Numbered from the stretch's first letter, positions 24,551-37,302 are shown. The stretch: DNA of 64,000 nt from Rhipidocladum racemiflorum (GCA_036346355.1 CM070588.1:12757914-12821913), one strand, 5' to 3'. The notes: a model not told the origin generated them from the letters alone. Translations and numbers: made by a program.

Positions 24551-24557
24551 AAGCCCT

Positions 24558-24590
24558 GAATCTCGGGGCGAGATTCTATTAAGGGAGGTT
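24558..24590 (+). promoter_or_regulatory. Pre-PPT stem-loop and polypurine tract, family A unit 1
   Basis: The perfect inverted repeat GAATCTCG-GGG-CGAGATTC at 24,558-24,576 is followed 2 nt later by the purine tract 'ttaagggaggtt' that abuts the middle LTR. The same arrangement occurs in unit 2 (33,755-33,788), where the tract has one more G. Confidence 0.85.
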
Positions 24591-27500
24591 TGTAACACCC
24601 CAAAATTTTGCTTTTATTGAATTCATGTGTGATTTGGCACTTTGGTGAATTTTGGAATTTCTTTGGAATTTATTTGGATTTATTTGAAATTTATTTGAAT
24701 TTATTCCATTTTGAAATAATTAAAGAATTTAATTTTGCAAATAAAATTTTGTTGGAAATATTTTATTTGAGTCCAAAATAATCCAAAATATTTTCGAATT
24801 TTTCTGGAATTTTACGAGTCATTTGCTATTTTTAATGAATTAAATGAATTACGGGAATTATTTTAAATATTAAATCGCTGGAAATTCAACTCGGGTCTAG
24901 TCTTGTTCATCCGATCGAAGTCGGAACCGAGTCGGACTCGAGTCCGACCGAGCCGAGCGATTGACTCGACCAAACCGGCTCGACCCTAATCAATCCCAGC
25001 CGTTGGATCAAGATCCAACGGTGAGATCCGCCCGTCTGCGGTTCGCGTATCCGGCCGGATCCGATCGCGCCCGTCGCGATCGTGGCCGTTGTCGTGCCAC
25101 GTGGGCGGTATGCTTGTCGTCGTCTCCGCCGAGTCCGGCCGGACTCCGCCGCCCGCGCCCGCCGCCGTGTAGAATTAGGTTTCCGTCACGAGCCTGACGC
25201 CGAGGCTATTTAAAGCCCTGGTCACGCCCCGAGGTTGCCCTCATCCTTGCGCACCCGTTTCCCGAGCCATCTCGCCTGAGCCGCCGCCGTTTGCCCGTGC
25301 GAGCTCACCGTAGTTGAGCGCCACTCCGCCGCGGTTTTTGCCTCGTCTCGCCGCCGTCCGTCGTCTTCCGCCGAAGGAGCCCGAGCGGAACCCCGGCCAG
25401 CGCACCCGAAGAGACCATTCACTTCGCCGGAACGACCCCAGAGCGCCGTCGGGCTCGTCGTCGTCTCCGTCTCCGGTGGCTGCAGCTCCGCCGCGTCGCC
25501 ATCGCCCTCGCGAACTCTGTGCGCCGTCCGATCTTGATCGTGCGGTTGAGGTGAGTTCACGTGTTCCAAACCCGATTAGATCTGGACCGTTGGATCAAGA
25601 TCCAACGGTTCACAATCGCCACGTGCCGTGGTAGTGATTATTATAGGATTAGATCTGGACCGTCCGATCTAGATCGAACGGCCCACGGTCATCGAGTAGA
25701 TTCAACACGTTAACCCTGGATCTAATCGCGGCCGTTGAATTTCAAATCAACGGTCGAGATTGCGCCACGTGTCGGGAAGTTGGACCGACGCGGTCAGCGC
25801 CGTCCACGCGCGCGTGTAGCAGGACGCCGACACGGGCCCGCGTGTCGAGGGCCCGCATGTCGTGGTGCCGACCCAGCGCCGACGTCACCCATGGCGTCAT
25901 CGGTGGAGTCCCACTGTCGGCACCGTGGTGAGCCCCGGACGTCGGCAATGACGCGTCACGAGTGGGCCCACATGTCGGCGACCGCGTAGAGTTGTGGACC
26001 GAGTCCACGGTGGACCCGAGCCAAGCGTGGACCAAGTCCATGGACCGGCTGGCGTCAGCCAACCAATCGAAGGCTGCCACGTGTCCTGGCGACGCCAATA
26101 AATGATTTTCCGAAAAGAAAATGATTTAATAAATCGGTTTAATAATTGATTTGAATTTCAAAACTTCAAACGCTTATAACTTTTGCGTTTCAACTCCGAT
26201 TTGAGTGATTCAAATTTCTAAATTTGTATAAAATTGAGATCTACCTAAATATGAATTTTATTTAATTTTTGGACTAAAGTTTTTCTCTGCAAAATTATTT
26301 AAATGATTATGCAAACTTTAAATAATCATAACTTTTGCGTCTTAACTCCAAATTTGTGATTCCAGTTTCTAAAATCCATAAAATTATGTTCTTTCTGTTT
26401 ATGGATTTTATTTGGATGTTTGGACACTTTTTGCCTATTGTTTATTTGGGTATTTGCTATTTGCACGCTTTACGAGTAGGCGTTGAAGTCTTGGGAAGGA
26501 TTCGAAGGAGAAGTATTGACTCGGGATCCAACTCAAGGCCAAGAGCAAGTACTTTTTGAAGGCAAGTTGTGCTTTGACCATGTTGATCCTATTTGAAAAT
26601 CTATTTTGATTTAAACTATTGCATGCTAGTTCAAGTAGAAAAATACTTTGTTTAAACTTGGGGATTAGATAAGTACCAATTTCTTTGTATGACACCTTGA
26701 TTATTTAAGTATGTGCCATGACCCTTGTCACCCTAGTTGTGGTTTACTAGTTGGACATTATTAAATTGCCAACATGGGTTTAGACCGTTGTAGTATCTTT
26801 GCTTAGACACACTTTCGTGCTCATGACATGATTTTGGACAATCAAATGTTAATATTGACTTAATGATATATTGAACCTGTTTTGGAAAAGTATCATGTGA
26901 TGTTGATGGCACGTGGTGCATGGTAATCAAGCGGGGTTTGATAAACAGATTTCGGCCAGGGCATGTGGCAAGAGTAATGTCAGTGGGCCGGTTGTGGCAT
27001 TGGGGATGTTGATTTGGTTCTTCGGGTAGTCTTGCCCTGGTCACCCTAAGGACTTAACCTTGCAAGCCTTTGAACTGGGTCTAACGTGCAACCACATGTT
27101 TGTAATGGGACGGACCTAGTTGACTAAGTTGCTAATAACGTACTGTGGGACCTCGGGAGGTCAACTACACCCTTTGTGTAAGTTATGCGGGGAGGCGTCT
27201 GGGCCGAGGCCAGTACCCATCTAACGGTTGATTGGCCTAGACTTCGCCTTAGCGAAGGGAAGGGTTAGTCTTGCGCAATAACCGGGAGGACCACTTGTAT
27301 TGTTAGAGGTTTAGAAAGACTTTATTACTGGGGAACTCGCCTTTGTGGTGTTTGTTGTATCTTGTGAGTAAAGTGCATAACCTCTGCAGAGTTTAGAATC
27401 TATTCGAATAGCCGTGTCCGCGGTATTGGACATCGCTCGGGAATTACAGTCAAGGGTTAGATTTTCTCAAAAATAACTTTGGTTTGAAAAGTTGGGTTGG

Positions 27501-28097
27501 TTTAAAAATGCAGATGATGGAAATGTGGTTTAGGATGGGGAAAAATGTTTATTAAACTTCTTGAAAAGTTATTTACGCTTTACTTATTTCTCTGCTTTGA
27601 ATCTACTTATATTACTTTTCATATGCTGTTTAGTGAATATATAGCTTGAGATATTCCTTTGTACGTTGCCATGCATATAGTATATTAGCTTGCATTACAT
27701 TGCATGACTTGCCGAGTACCAAGTACTCACCCTTGCCTCAACACAACACCGATTGAAGAGGAGACTACGCCCGGCGGAGGAGGAATTCCAAGAGGATCCG
27801 TCTACTTAGGGATGCGAGCCCGATCGGTTGCACTGTGGTATCTTGGATGGCGCCATAAGTTATTTGATTTTCCGCTGCTATTATTTTTCTCTGAATAAGT
27901 TTCGCCTTGCGAGGCATATATTTGTAACTTGGCCATAAGGTCGAGTAACCACTTTGGTTATTTAAATAAAGTACTTTGATAATATCGAATGGTATGATTG
28001 TGATATTTACCAATGTTAAGGCTGTGTGCACTAAGCGCGTTCTGGACTAGTGCAGAATACACAGAGGGTCCGGATTTGCAAATTCGGGGTCCCGACA
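24591..28097 (+). repeat. Family A LTR 2 (shared middle LTR, 3,507 bp)
   Basis: It has the same termini and the same calculated length as LTR 1. It is preceded directly by the unit 1 polypurine tract and followed directly by the unit 2 primer-binding site, with no target duplication on either side. It holds a perfect-arm palindrome CCGTTGGATC-AA-GATCCAACGG at 25,000-25,021 and the TATA-like 'gctatttaaagcc' near 25,204. Differences from LTR 1 are mostly small indels at CTG, CAG and CCGG sites. Confidence 0.95.
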
Positions 28098-28101
28098 GAG
28101 G

Positions 28102-28114
28102 TGGTATCAGAGCC
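28102..28114 (+). promoter_or_regulatory. Primer-binding site of family A unit 2
   Basis: TGGTATCAGAGCC starts 4 nt after the middle LTR, identical to that of unit 1. Confidence 0.95.
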
Positions 28115-28318
28115 ATACTTGACTGTAGGCTCAACCCTAGCTAGAATGGTCGTAGTGAGGATAAAACCTATTTTCTAAAAGCTAAAAAAAATTGTCAAGA
28201 TAAGAAATGACATCTCGACTTATCCCCTTCTCTCTTTTCTTGTCTCTTGCTGAAATTTTCCCTTACCTTGTCACAATTTAAAAATTCCGAGTTCTTACGT
28301 GAAGCACTCTTGTGACAG

Positions 28319-28675
28319 ATGGAGGAAGAGTTCAACTACGTTGATCTGGGAGTTGGTCACGCTGCAGAACTTTGGCATATGCTGCAGACTCTCGGAGATT
28401 TTGAGAAGCCCCAATACCAAGTGGAAGTGATCAGACAAGCGGGATTGATCAAGGCTTGTGACGTGAGGATTGAGGTACCTGCTAGGAAAAAGGGCCCAGG
28501 CAATCGCCCGATACACTGCACTGCCAGGAGATCTACAATGCAGATGGGTATCCAAGAAGTATCACGACGAGCAATGCGGCACATTACCCGTATCTACGCC
28601 AGAGAATTGGAAATGCGGTGTTCCGTTACCATCCGCGCAGCGATAACCTTCTTGACCGAAGGTGATTCGGGATGA
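28319..28675 (+). pseudogene. Family A unit 2 pre-gag ORF of unknown function
   Basis: It has the same start as unit 1 (MEEEFNYVDLGVGHAAELWH) and stays open for 118 codons. After about residue 65 the frame differs from unit 1 and reads IQEVSRRAMRHITRIYAREL, which looks more protein-like. The native reading frame after residue 65 cannot be decided from these two copies. The shared 65-residue start in two separate units argues for a real protein of the family. Confidence 0.55.
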
Positions 28676-29323
28676 GGATGCCACGGTTACACGGTTAGCT
28701 TGGCACGATTTGTAAATCGCCAGGAGGATGTACTAGATAATACAAGCAAGGAGCTCTGAAGGCCCGCAAGGAGATCACGGCAGAGAAGAGCAGATGGCGG
28801 GAAGCTCAAGAGTATGTGGCACACCTTCTACGAAGGATTGGCGAGTTGGGGATGACCTTGTATGCGGACCGGACCCGAGCGATGCTCGAGCTACGAGCGA
28901 GATCCGGAGGAGTCGGATCTCGATGAGGACATCTGCTTCTTCGACTACCATAGAGGACACGATTCTTTGGACATGGCAATCGTTTCGGCGCCTATGCCAC
29001 ACGACACCGTACCAGGCCGTGGAGGTTTTCTCGATGAGTGAGCATAGGTTCTATAGTGAGACTCCTTCGCCGAGTCGCGTCATAGAATAAAGAGTCACCC
29101 TTTAGGCGTTAGACTCCAGAATTAGTTCGATTTGGATTTGCTTTGTTTGCTGAGTGTGCAGTATGTGTTGCAAGGCCCTTAGGCATTGTAAGCAACCATA
29201 CCAAGCTATTAATATCAATAATAAAGTTGGACCTTAAAGTTACACCTTTCGCCCCGCATAAGTTCCATATTACTTGTCTATTCTTGTTTCCCTCTCATCT
29301 CTAAACCTAGAGCAAACCAACAG

Positions 29324-30470
29324 ATGGTGAACACCCGTGGAAACTTTGGAAGCAATGGGAGTGGTTCTCGCCCAGAAAACCCCAATGATGGAGCACCAAA
29401 GACCGCCACTGGATATCACAGAATTTGGAGCTTTTCTTGCTGCCTGAGACTCGATTGATGCATGCTATGATGCAACAAATGCAGCACGTCCTTTGCTCGA
29501 GGCCACGACCAATCAAGTTAATCGGGGACCACGCCAGAATACAAGACTATCAGAGTTCATGAGAACTCACCCACCCACTTTCTCTGGGAATGCCAATCCA
29601 TTGGAGGCCGATGATTGGTTAAGATCAATCGAGAGGAAGCTACACATAGCTCAATGCATAGGAAATGAGAAGGTACTCTACGCTTCTCATCAGCTGGAAG
29701 GAACAATGCCGAATGGTGGGAGAACTTACGTGCCACGCAAGAGAACCCTCAAGATATCACTTGGGAAGAGTTCACACGGCATTCAAGCGGTATCACGTGC
29801 TGAAGGAATCATGGACCTTAAGAAGGAGGAGTTCGAGAACCTTTGAAGCAAGGTAATCACCGATGGCCGACTACGAACAAGTTCACACAGCTAGCACGCT
29901 ACGCTTTGAGGATGTAGCAACGAGATAAATCCAGGCAGCCGTTTTATGAAGGGACTTAACTCGAGATTGCAAGTAGGATTGATCACCCACACCTTTCCAG
30001 ATTTCCAAGAGTTGGTGAATAAGGCGCTTATTCTTGAGGACAAGCGCAAGGAAGCTGGATGAGAACAGGAAGCGCGAGGATGCAACGGCAAGGATCACGC
30101 CCAGAGCGCAACGGCGCGAGAGTTGCACCAAATCAATTCTTGATTCCAACCACGAATGCAACAAGGACACCATCCCGGCACCAAGACCTGCCAATCGAAC
30201 TACCAAACCCCAGCCCCGCTAGAAACACTACTCGGGCGATCGGCATGGAGCAGTGAGAGCTGCTACAAGCGCAACGAGCCAGGACACTTTGCCAACAGCT
30301 TGTCCAAAGAAGACAGCAGGAGTGACCCCAATTCGCTTCAACCTAGGAACCACCCAGCTAGGGCGCCAAAGACGAGAGCCACACCCTGCACCGTGGTGAG
30401 AGGCCGAGTCAACCATGTCACCGCAGATGCACCTTTGCGAGAATGCTACTGACGTCGTCTTGGGTAAGTT
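29324..30470 (+). pseudogene. Family A unit 2 gag, broken
   Basis: It starts MVNTRGNFGSNGSGSR at 29,324. A longer open stretch than in unit 1 covers MRTHPPTFSGNANPLEADDW, IERKLHIAQCIGNEKVLYAS and HQLEG (29,493-29,846). A Cys/His segment containing CYKRNEPGHFANS near 30,263 is the zinc-knuckle remnant. Frameshifts occur at other places than in unit 1, again mostly at CAG and CTG sites. Confidence 0.8.
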
Positions 30471-33400
30471 ACTTGTTAACTCGATACACCAGCGATTTTG
30501 TTTGACTCTGGAGCTTAGCATTCGTTTGTTTCGCAAGGCTTTGCTACTAGAAATGATTTGAGGATTGCAAGACTTAAGTGCATGCTTTTAGTTCAAACCC
30601 ACTGTTCGAACTCCGAGCGAAAGTAGGATGTTCGGGGTGAGAATCTTGATAGGTGGAATAGAGTTCCTAGCAAACCTTATAATTTTAGAGACCCGGACCT
30701 TAGACGTCATATTGGGAATGGATTGGTTATCCAAGCATAAGGCCGTATTGGATTGTGGACGAAGGACTATCTCGATTGAGAGCAGTGTGGGAAGAAAGTG
30801 GAATTTCAAGCCACCATGATTAGAGATGGGCAGTTGATGGTTAACGATACCAAAGGCGATCGGCATAGATGATGTCTCGATAGTGAATGAGTACCCGATG
30901 TTTTCACGAAGATTTACCTAGTATGCCGCGAGGCAGGGGACATAGAATTTGTAATAGAGCTTGTACTGCACAAAGACCGATAGCAAAGAGACCCTATCGG
31001 ATGTCCACCGAGGAGTTGGTAGAAATGAAGAAAGCAGCTAGAAGAGTTAATGGAGAAAGGATTTATCGAGGCCGAGTTAAATCGCCGTAGGGAGCACCAG
31101 TTTTGTTTGTCAAGAAGAAGGGCGGGAGTTTCGGGATGTGCATTGACTACCGTGCACTCAATGAAGTCACCGTGAAGAATAAGTATCCGCTACCAGGATC
31201 GATGATTTGTTTGATCAAGCGAGAGGAGCCGGAGTTTTCTCCAAGATTGATCTTAGATCGGGATACCATCGATTGAAGATCCGATCGAGAAGATATTCAA
31301 GACTGCATTCTCGTCAAGATATGGACATTACGAGTTCTGATTATGTCCTTTGGGTAACGAATCGCCCGGCTTATTTCATGAATATGATGAATAAGGTGTT
31401 CATGGAATATTTGGACAAGTTTGTCGTCGTGTTCATAGACGATATCCTAATCTACTCCAAGGCAGGAGGATGAACATGCCGAACACTTAAGGCGAGTTTT
31501 GGAAAAGTGAGGAACAGCAACTTTTCGCCAAGTTCAGCAAGTGTGATTTTTGGAAGGACAAGGTGGAGTTTCTTGGACATGTAATGACCGCATGAGAAGG
31601 TGTCGCCGTAGATCCAAGCAAAGTAGAAGCTGTGTTACATTGGGAGCAACAAAGATCGTGACCCAGTTCGGAGTTTCCTTGGAATGGCGAGGATACTACC
31701 GCCCGTTTCATCGAAGGCTTCTCGACAATTGCGAAACCTCTTACATGGCTTCTTTGAAGAAGGAAAAGAAGTTTGCATGGGCGCGAGAATGTGAGAAAGG
31801 ATTTGAGAGCTGAAGAAGCGATTGGCGTCGGCACGGTGTTAGTTCTCTGATGTTGCTCAAAGCTTCGATATTTATTGTGACGCATCGCGCCAAGGACTTG
31901 GATGTGTCTTGTCACGAGCGGAAAGGTAAATCGCTTATGCATCAAAGCGATTGAGGCCGCATGAGGAAAATTATCCGACACATGACTTAGAGTTAGGCCG
32001 TAGTGCATGCTTTGAAGATATGGCGTCACTATCGATTGGAAAGCAGATGTGAAGTATATCACGGATCATAAGAGCCTTAAGTACATATTCACCCGATCGG
32101 ATCTGAATATGAGGCGGAGGAGATGGTTAGAGTTGATCAAAGACTATAATGTTGGAATCCATTACCATCCGGGAAGGCCAGCGTAGTAGCCGATGCCCTG
32201 AGTCGGAAAAGCCATACCGTGAGTACGTTGCTAGCCACAAGTCGAGGATGAGTTATGTGAGGATTTTCAGAAAATGAAGATTGAGGTAGTACCTAGGGAT
32301 TCTTGGCGCATTAGAAGTAAAGCCTACCCTAGAGGATCAGATCCGAGAAGGACGGAAGGATGATGACAAGATCCGCAGGATTAAGTCCATCAAGGAGGAA
32401 GGCAAGGCGAGAGGACTTCAAGTTGGATGAGCAAGGCACGTTGTGGATGAAGGATCGCATTTGTGTGCCTAACAAAAGGAGTTAAAGCAAGCGATTACGG
32501 AAGAAGCCCATGACTCTAAGTACTCAATTCATCCTGAAGCGCCAAGATGTATCGGGATCTCAAGGAGAGATTCGGTGGCGAGTATGAAGCGTGAAGTTGC
32601 CGAGCATGTTGCATTGTGCGGCGTATGCCGGAGAGTCAAGGCAATGCATCGAGAGACCAGCGAGATTGCTACAACCGCTGAAAATACCTGAGTGGAAGTG
32701 GGAGGAAATCGGAATGGATTTCATTACCGGTTTGCCAAAGACTCAAGGAGGTTATGACTCCATATGGGTTATAGTGGATCGCTTGACTAAAGCAGCCCAT
32801 TTTATCCCCGTGAAGACCACTTACTCGGGAGATAAATTAGCAGAATTATACATGATCAGGATTGTCTGTTCGCACGGAGTGCCAAAGAGGATTGTATCGG
32901 ACAGAGGTACCCAATTTACCTCAAGGTTCTGGAATAAGTTGCATGAAGCCATGGGAACCCGTTTGAACTTCAGTACAGCTTATCATCCACAGACGGACGG
33001 ACAGACCGAAAGAGTCAACCAGATTCTGGAGGATATGTTGAGAGCTTGTGCATTAGCTTATGCTACTTCTTGGGATAAGAGCTTACCGTATGCCGAGTTC
33101 AGTTACAACAATAGTTATCAGGCTAGTTTACAAATGTCACCTTTTGAGGCACTGTATGGTCGACCACAGCTGACGCCATTGAATTGGAATGAGGCCGTGG
33201 CGCCGTGTCTTTGGGCCTGATATTCTTCAAGAGGTCAAGAAGCGGTCGCCATGATTAGGGAAAGGTTGAAGATAGCCCAATCTCGACAAGAGTTATCTTG
33301 ACAATCGTCGCCGAGATTTGAGTTTTGAACGAGAAGACTTTGTATACCTCGAGTTACGCCTCTCGGGAGTTAAGAGGTTCCATGCCAAAGGGAAACTTCG

Positions 33401-33740
33401 CACCCCATTATGTTGGACCATTTAAGATTTTGAGTCGTGAGGCGAAGTTGCTTATCACCGGAGTTGCCCACGATGCGTTGGCAGAGTGCATGATGTATTC
33501 CATGTGTCCCGATTGAAGAAGTGCCTCAGAGTTCCCGAGAGCAGACACCGCTAGAGTTAATTGAGTTGCAAGAGGACTTGACTTATAAGGAGCATCCTGT
33601 GAGGATTACGTACACAATGGATCGAGAAACTAGAAACAAGTCAACCCGTTTACGAGAGTTCGATTGGAGCAACCATGAAGAAAGCGAAGCGACTTGGGAG
33701 CCTTGAAGAGGATTTGAAGAAAGAATTTCCAAACCTATTC
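30470..33740 (+). pseudogene. Family A unit 2 pol, with a long intact integrase core
   Basis: The domain order is as in unit 1: protease near 30,500-30,790 (VILGMDWLSKHKAVLDC), RT near 31,130-31,470 with an open stretch containing KIDLRSGYH and FIDDILIYSK, RNase H near 31,950-32,190, integrase 32,591-33,220. The integrase core is open for 209 codons and shows the catalytic pattern D (MDFITGLPK), D (SDRGTQFTS) and E (TDGQTERVNQ). The C-terminal segment to 33,706 includes TYKEHPVRITYTMDRETRNK and SNHEESEATWEP, a chromodomain-like ending. Remaining indels prevent a continuous polyprotein. Confidence 0.85.
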
Positions 33741-33754
33741 CTTTAGTAAGCCCT

Positions 33755-33788
33755 GAATCTCGGGGCGAGATTCTATTAAGGGGAGGTT
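33755..33788 (+). promoter_or_regulatory. Pre-PPT stem-loop and polypurine tract, family A unit 2
   Basis: GAATCTCG-GGG-CGAGATTC at 33,755-33,773 is followed by 'ttaaggggaggtt' directly before LTR 3. Confidence 0.85.
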
Positions 33789-36700
33789 TGTAACACCCCA
33801 AAATTTTGCTTTTATTGAATTCATGTGTGATTTGGCACTTTGGTGAATTTTTGGAATTTCTTTGGAATTTATTTGGATTTATTTGGAATTTATTTGAATT
33901 TATTCCATTTTGAAATAATTAAAGTATTAAACTTTTCAAATAAAATTTTGTTGGAAATATATTATTTGAGTCCAAAATAATCCAAAATATTTTCGAATTT
34001 TTCTGGAATTTTACGAGTCGTTTGCTATTTTTAATGAATTAAATGAATTACTGGGAATTATTTTAAATATTAAATCGCTGGAAATTCAACTCGGGTCTAG
34101 TACTGTTCATCCGACCGAGTCGGAACCCGAGTCGGACTCGAGTCCGACCCGAGCCAGTTGACTCGACCAAACCAGCTCCCAGCCCTAATCAATCCCAACC
34201 GGTGGATCAAGATCCAACGGCTGAGATCCGCCCGTCGGTTCGCGCCAGATCCGCCGGATCCGATCGCGCCCGTCGCGATCGTGGCCGTTGATCGTGCCAC
34301 GTGGGCGGTATCGCGTCGTTGTCTCCGCCGAGTCCGAGCCGGACTCCGCCGCCGCGCCCGCCGCCGTGTAGAATTAGGTTTCCGTCTCGGGCACGAACGC
34401 CGAGGCTATTTAAAGCCCTGGTCACGCCCCGAGGTTGCCCTCATCCTTGCGCACCCGTTTCCCCGAGCCATCTCGCCTGAGCCGCCGCCGTTTGCCCGTG
34501 CGAGCTCGCCGTAGTTGAGCGCCACTCCGCCGCGGTTTGAGCCTCGTCTCGCCGCCGTCCGTCGTCTTCCGCCGAAGGAGCCCGAGCGGAACCCGCCAGG
34601 CGCACCCGAAGAGACCATTCACTTCGCCGGAACGACCCCGGAGCGCCGTCGGGCTCGTCGTCGTCTCCGTCTCCGGTGGCTGCAGCTCCGCCGCGTCGCC
34701 ATCGCCCTCGCGAACTCTGTGCGCCGTCCGATCTTGATCGTGCGGTTGAGGTGAGTTCACGTGTTCCAAACCCGATTAGATCTGGACCGTTGGATCAAGA
34801 TCCAACGGTTCACAATCGCCACGCGTCGCGTGGTAGTGATTATTATAGGATTAGATCTGGACCGTCCGATCTAGATCGAACGGCCCACGGTCATCGAGTA
34901 GATTCAACACGTTAACCCTGGATCTAATCGCGGCCGTTGAATTTCAAATCAACGGTCGAGATTGCGCCACGTGTCGGGAAGTTGGACCGGCCGGTCGCCC
35001 ACGCAGCGTGCGTGTAGGACGCCGACACGCGGGGCCCGCGTGTCGAAGGGCCCGCATGTCGGTGACCCGACCGATAGCGCCGACGTCACCCATGACGTCA
35101 TCGGTGGGTCCCACACCTGTCGGCAGGTAAATTTGAGCCCGCCGACGTCGACAATGACGTCACCCGAGTGAGCCCACATGTCGGCGACACGTAGAGTTGT
35201 GGACCGAGTCCACGGTGGACCCGAGCCAAGCGTGGACCAAGTCCATGGACCGGTGGCGTCAGCCAACCAATCGTAGGCTGCCACGTGTCCTCGCCGACGC
35301 AATAAATGATTTTCCTAAAAGAAAATGATTTAATAAATCGGTTTAATAATTGATTTGAATTTCAAAACTTCAAACGCTTATAACTTTTAAGCGTTTCAAC
35401 TCCGATTTGAGTGATTCAAATTTCCAAATTTGTATAAAATTGAGATCTACCTAAATATGAATTTTATTTAATTTTTGGACTAAAGTTTTTCTCTGCAAAA
35501 TTATTTAAATGATTATGCAAACTTTAAATAATCATAACTTTTGCGTCTTAACTCCAAATTTGACGATTCCAGTTTCTAAAAATCCATAAAATTATGTTCT
35601 TTCTGTTTATGGATTTTATTTGGATGTTTGGACACTTTTTGCCTATTGTTTATTTGGGTATTTGCTATTTGCACGCTTTACGAGTAGACGTTGAAGTGCT
35701 GGAAGGATTCGAAGGAGAAGTATTGACTCAGATCCAACTCAAGGCCAAGAGCAAGTACTTTTTGAAGGCAAGTTGTGCTTTGACCATGTTGATCCTATTT
35801 GAAAATCTATTTTGATTTAAACTATTGCATGCTAGTTCAAGTAGAAAAATACTTTGTTTAAACTTGGGGATTAGATAAGTACCAATTTGTCAGTATGACA
35901 CCTTGATTATTTAAGTATGTGCCATGACCCTTGTCACCCTAGTTGTGGTTTACTAGTTGGACATTATTAAATTGCCAACATGGGTTTAGACCGTTGTAGT
36001 ATACGCTTAGACACCTTACGTGCTCATGACATGATTTTGGACAATCAAATGTTAATATTGACTTAATGATATATTGAACCTGTTTTGGAAAAGTATCATG
36101 TGATGTTGATGGCACGTGGTGCATGGTAATCAAGCGGGGTTTGATAAATGATTTCGGCCAGGGCATGTGGCAAGAGTAATCAGTGGGCCGGTTGTGGCAT
36201 TGGGGATGTTGATTTGGTTCTTCTGTAGTCTTGCCCTGGTCACCCTAAGGACTTAACCTTGCAAGCCTTTGAACTGGGTCTAACGTGCAACCACATGTCC
36301 AGTAATGGGACGGACCTAGTTGACTAAGTTGCTAATAACGTGCACTGTGGGACCTCGGAGGTCAACTACACCCTTTGTGTAAGTTGTGCAGGGAGCGTCT
36401 GGGCCGAGGCCAGTACCCATCTAACGGTTGATTGGCCTAGACTTCGCCTTAGCGAAGGGAAGGGTTAGTGCTTAATAACCGGAGGACCACTTGTATTGTT
36501 AGAGGTTTCTGAAAGACTTTGTTACGGGAACTCGCCTTTGTGGTGTTTGACTGTATCTTGTGGGTAAAGTGCATAACCTCTGCAGAGTTTAGAATCTATT
36601 CGAATAGCCGTGTCCGCGGTATTGGACATCGCTCGGGAATTACAATCAAGGGTTAGATTTTCTCAAAAATAACTTTGGTTTGAAAAGTTGGGTTGGTCTA

Positions 36701-37297
36701 AAAATGCAGATGATGGAAATGTGGTTTAGGATGGGGAAAAATGTTTATTAAACTTCTTGAAAAGTTATTTACGCTTTACTTATTTCTACTGCTTTCGAAT
36801 CTACTTATATTACTTTTCAAATGCTGTTTATTGCAAATATACCTTGAGCTATTCCTTTGTACCAAGCCATGCATATAGTATATTAGCTTGCATTACATTG
36901 CATGACTTGCCGAGTACCAAGTACTCACCCTTGCCTCAACACAACACCGATTGAAGAGGAGACTACGCCCGGCCGGAGGAGGAATTCCAAGAGGATCCGT
37001 CTACTTAGGGATGCGAGCCCGATCGGTTGCACTGTGGTATACTGGATGGCGCCACGAAGCTATTTGATTTTCCGCTGCTATTATTTTTCTCTGAATAAGT
37101 TTCGCCTTGCGAGGCATATATTTGTAACTTGGCCATAAGGTCGAGTAACCACTTTGGTTATTTAAATAAAGTACTTTGATAATATCGAATGGTATGATTG
37201 TGATATTTACCAATGTTAAGACTGTGTGCACTAGCGCGTTCCTGGACTAGTGCTGAATACACAGAGGGTCCGGATTTGCAAATTCGGGGTCCCGACA
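33789..37297 (+). repeat. Family A LTR 3 (3,509 bp)
   Basis: It starts TGTAACACCCC and ends GGTCCCGACA, followed directly by the second copy of the AGTTT duplication and then by CACTA-1 transposase sequence. The TATA-like 'gctatttaaagcc' lies near 34,406. It is about as close to LTR 2 as LTR 2 is to LTR 1. Confidence 0.95.
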
Positions 37298-37302
37298 AGT
37301 TT

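Larger units (their letters stand above)
15422..37297 (+). mobile_element. Family A composite retrotransposon: LTR-internal-LTR-internal-LTR
   Basis: The three LTRs start TGTAACACCCCAAAATTTTG and end GGTCCCGACA (15,422-18,928; 24,591-28,097; 33,789-37,297). Between them are two complete, parallel internal regions of about 5.7 kb, each with its own primer-binding site, gag, pol and polypurine tract. The outer ends are flanked by AGTTT at 15,417-15,421 and 37,298-37,302. The middle LTR lacks any duplication and serves as the 3' LTR of the first unit and the 5' LTR of the second. The domain order PR-RT-RH-IN with a chromodomain-like end, plus very long LTRs, fits the Tekay/Del clade of chromoviruses. 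The most likely origin is one insertion followed by unequal recombination between LTRs. Confidence 0.95.
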
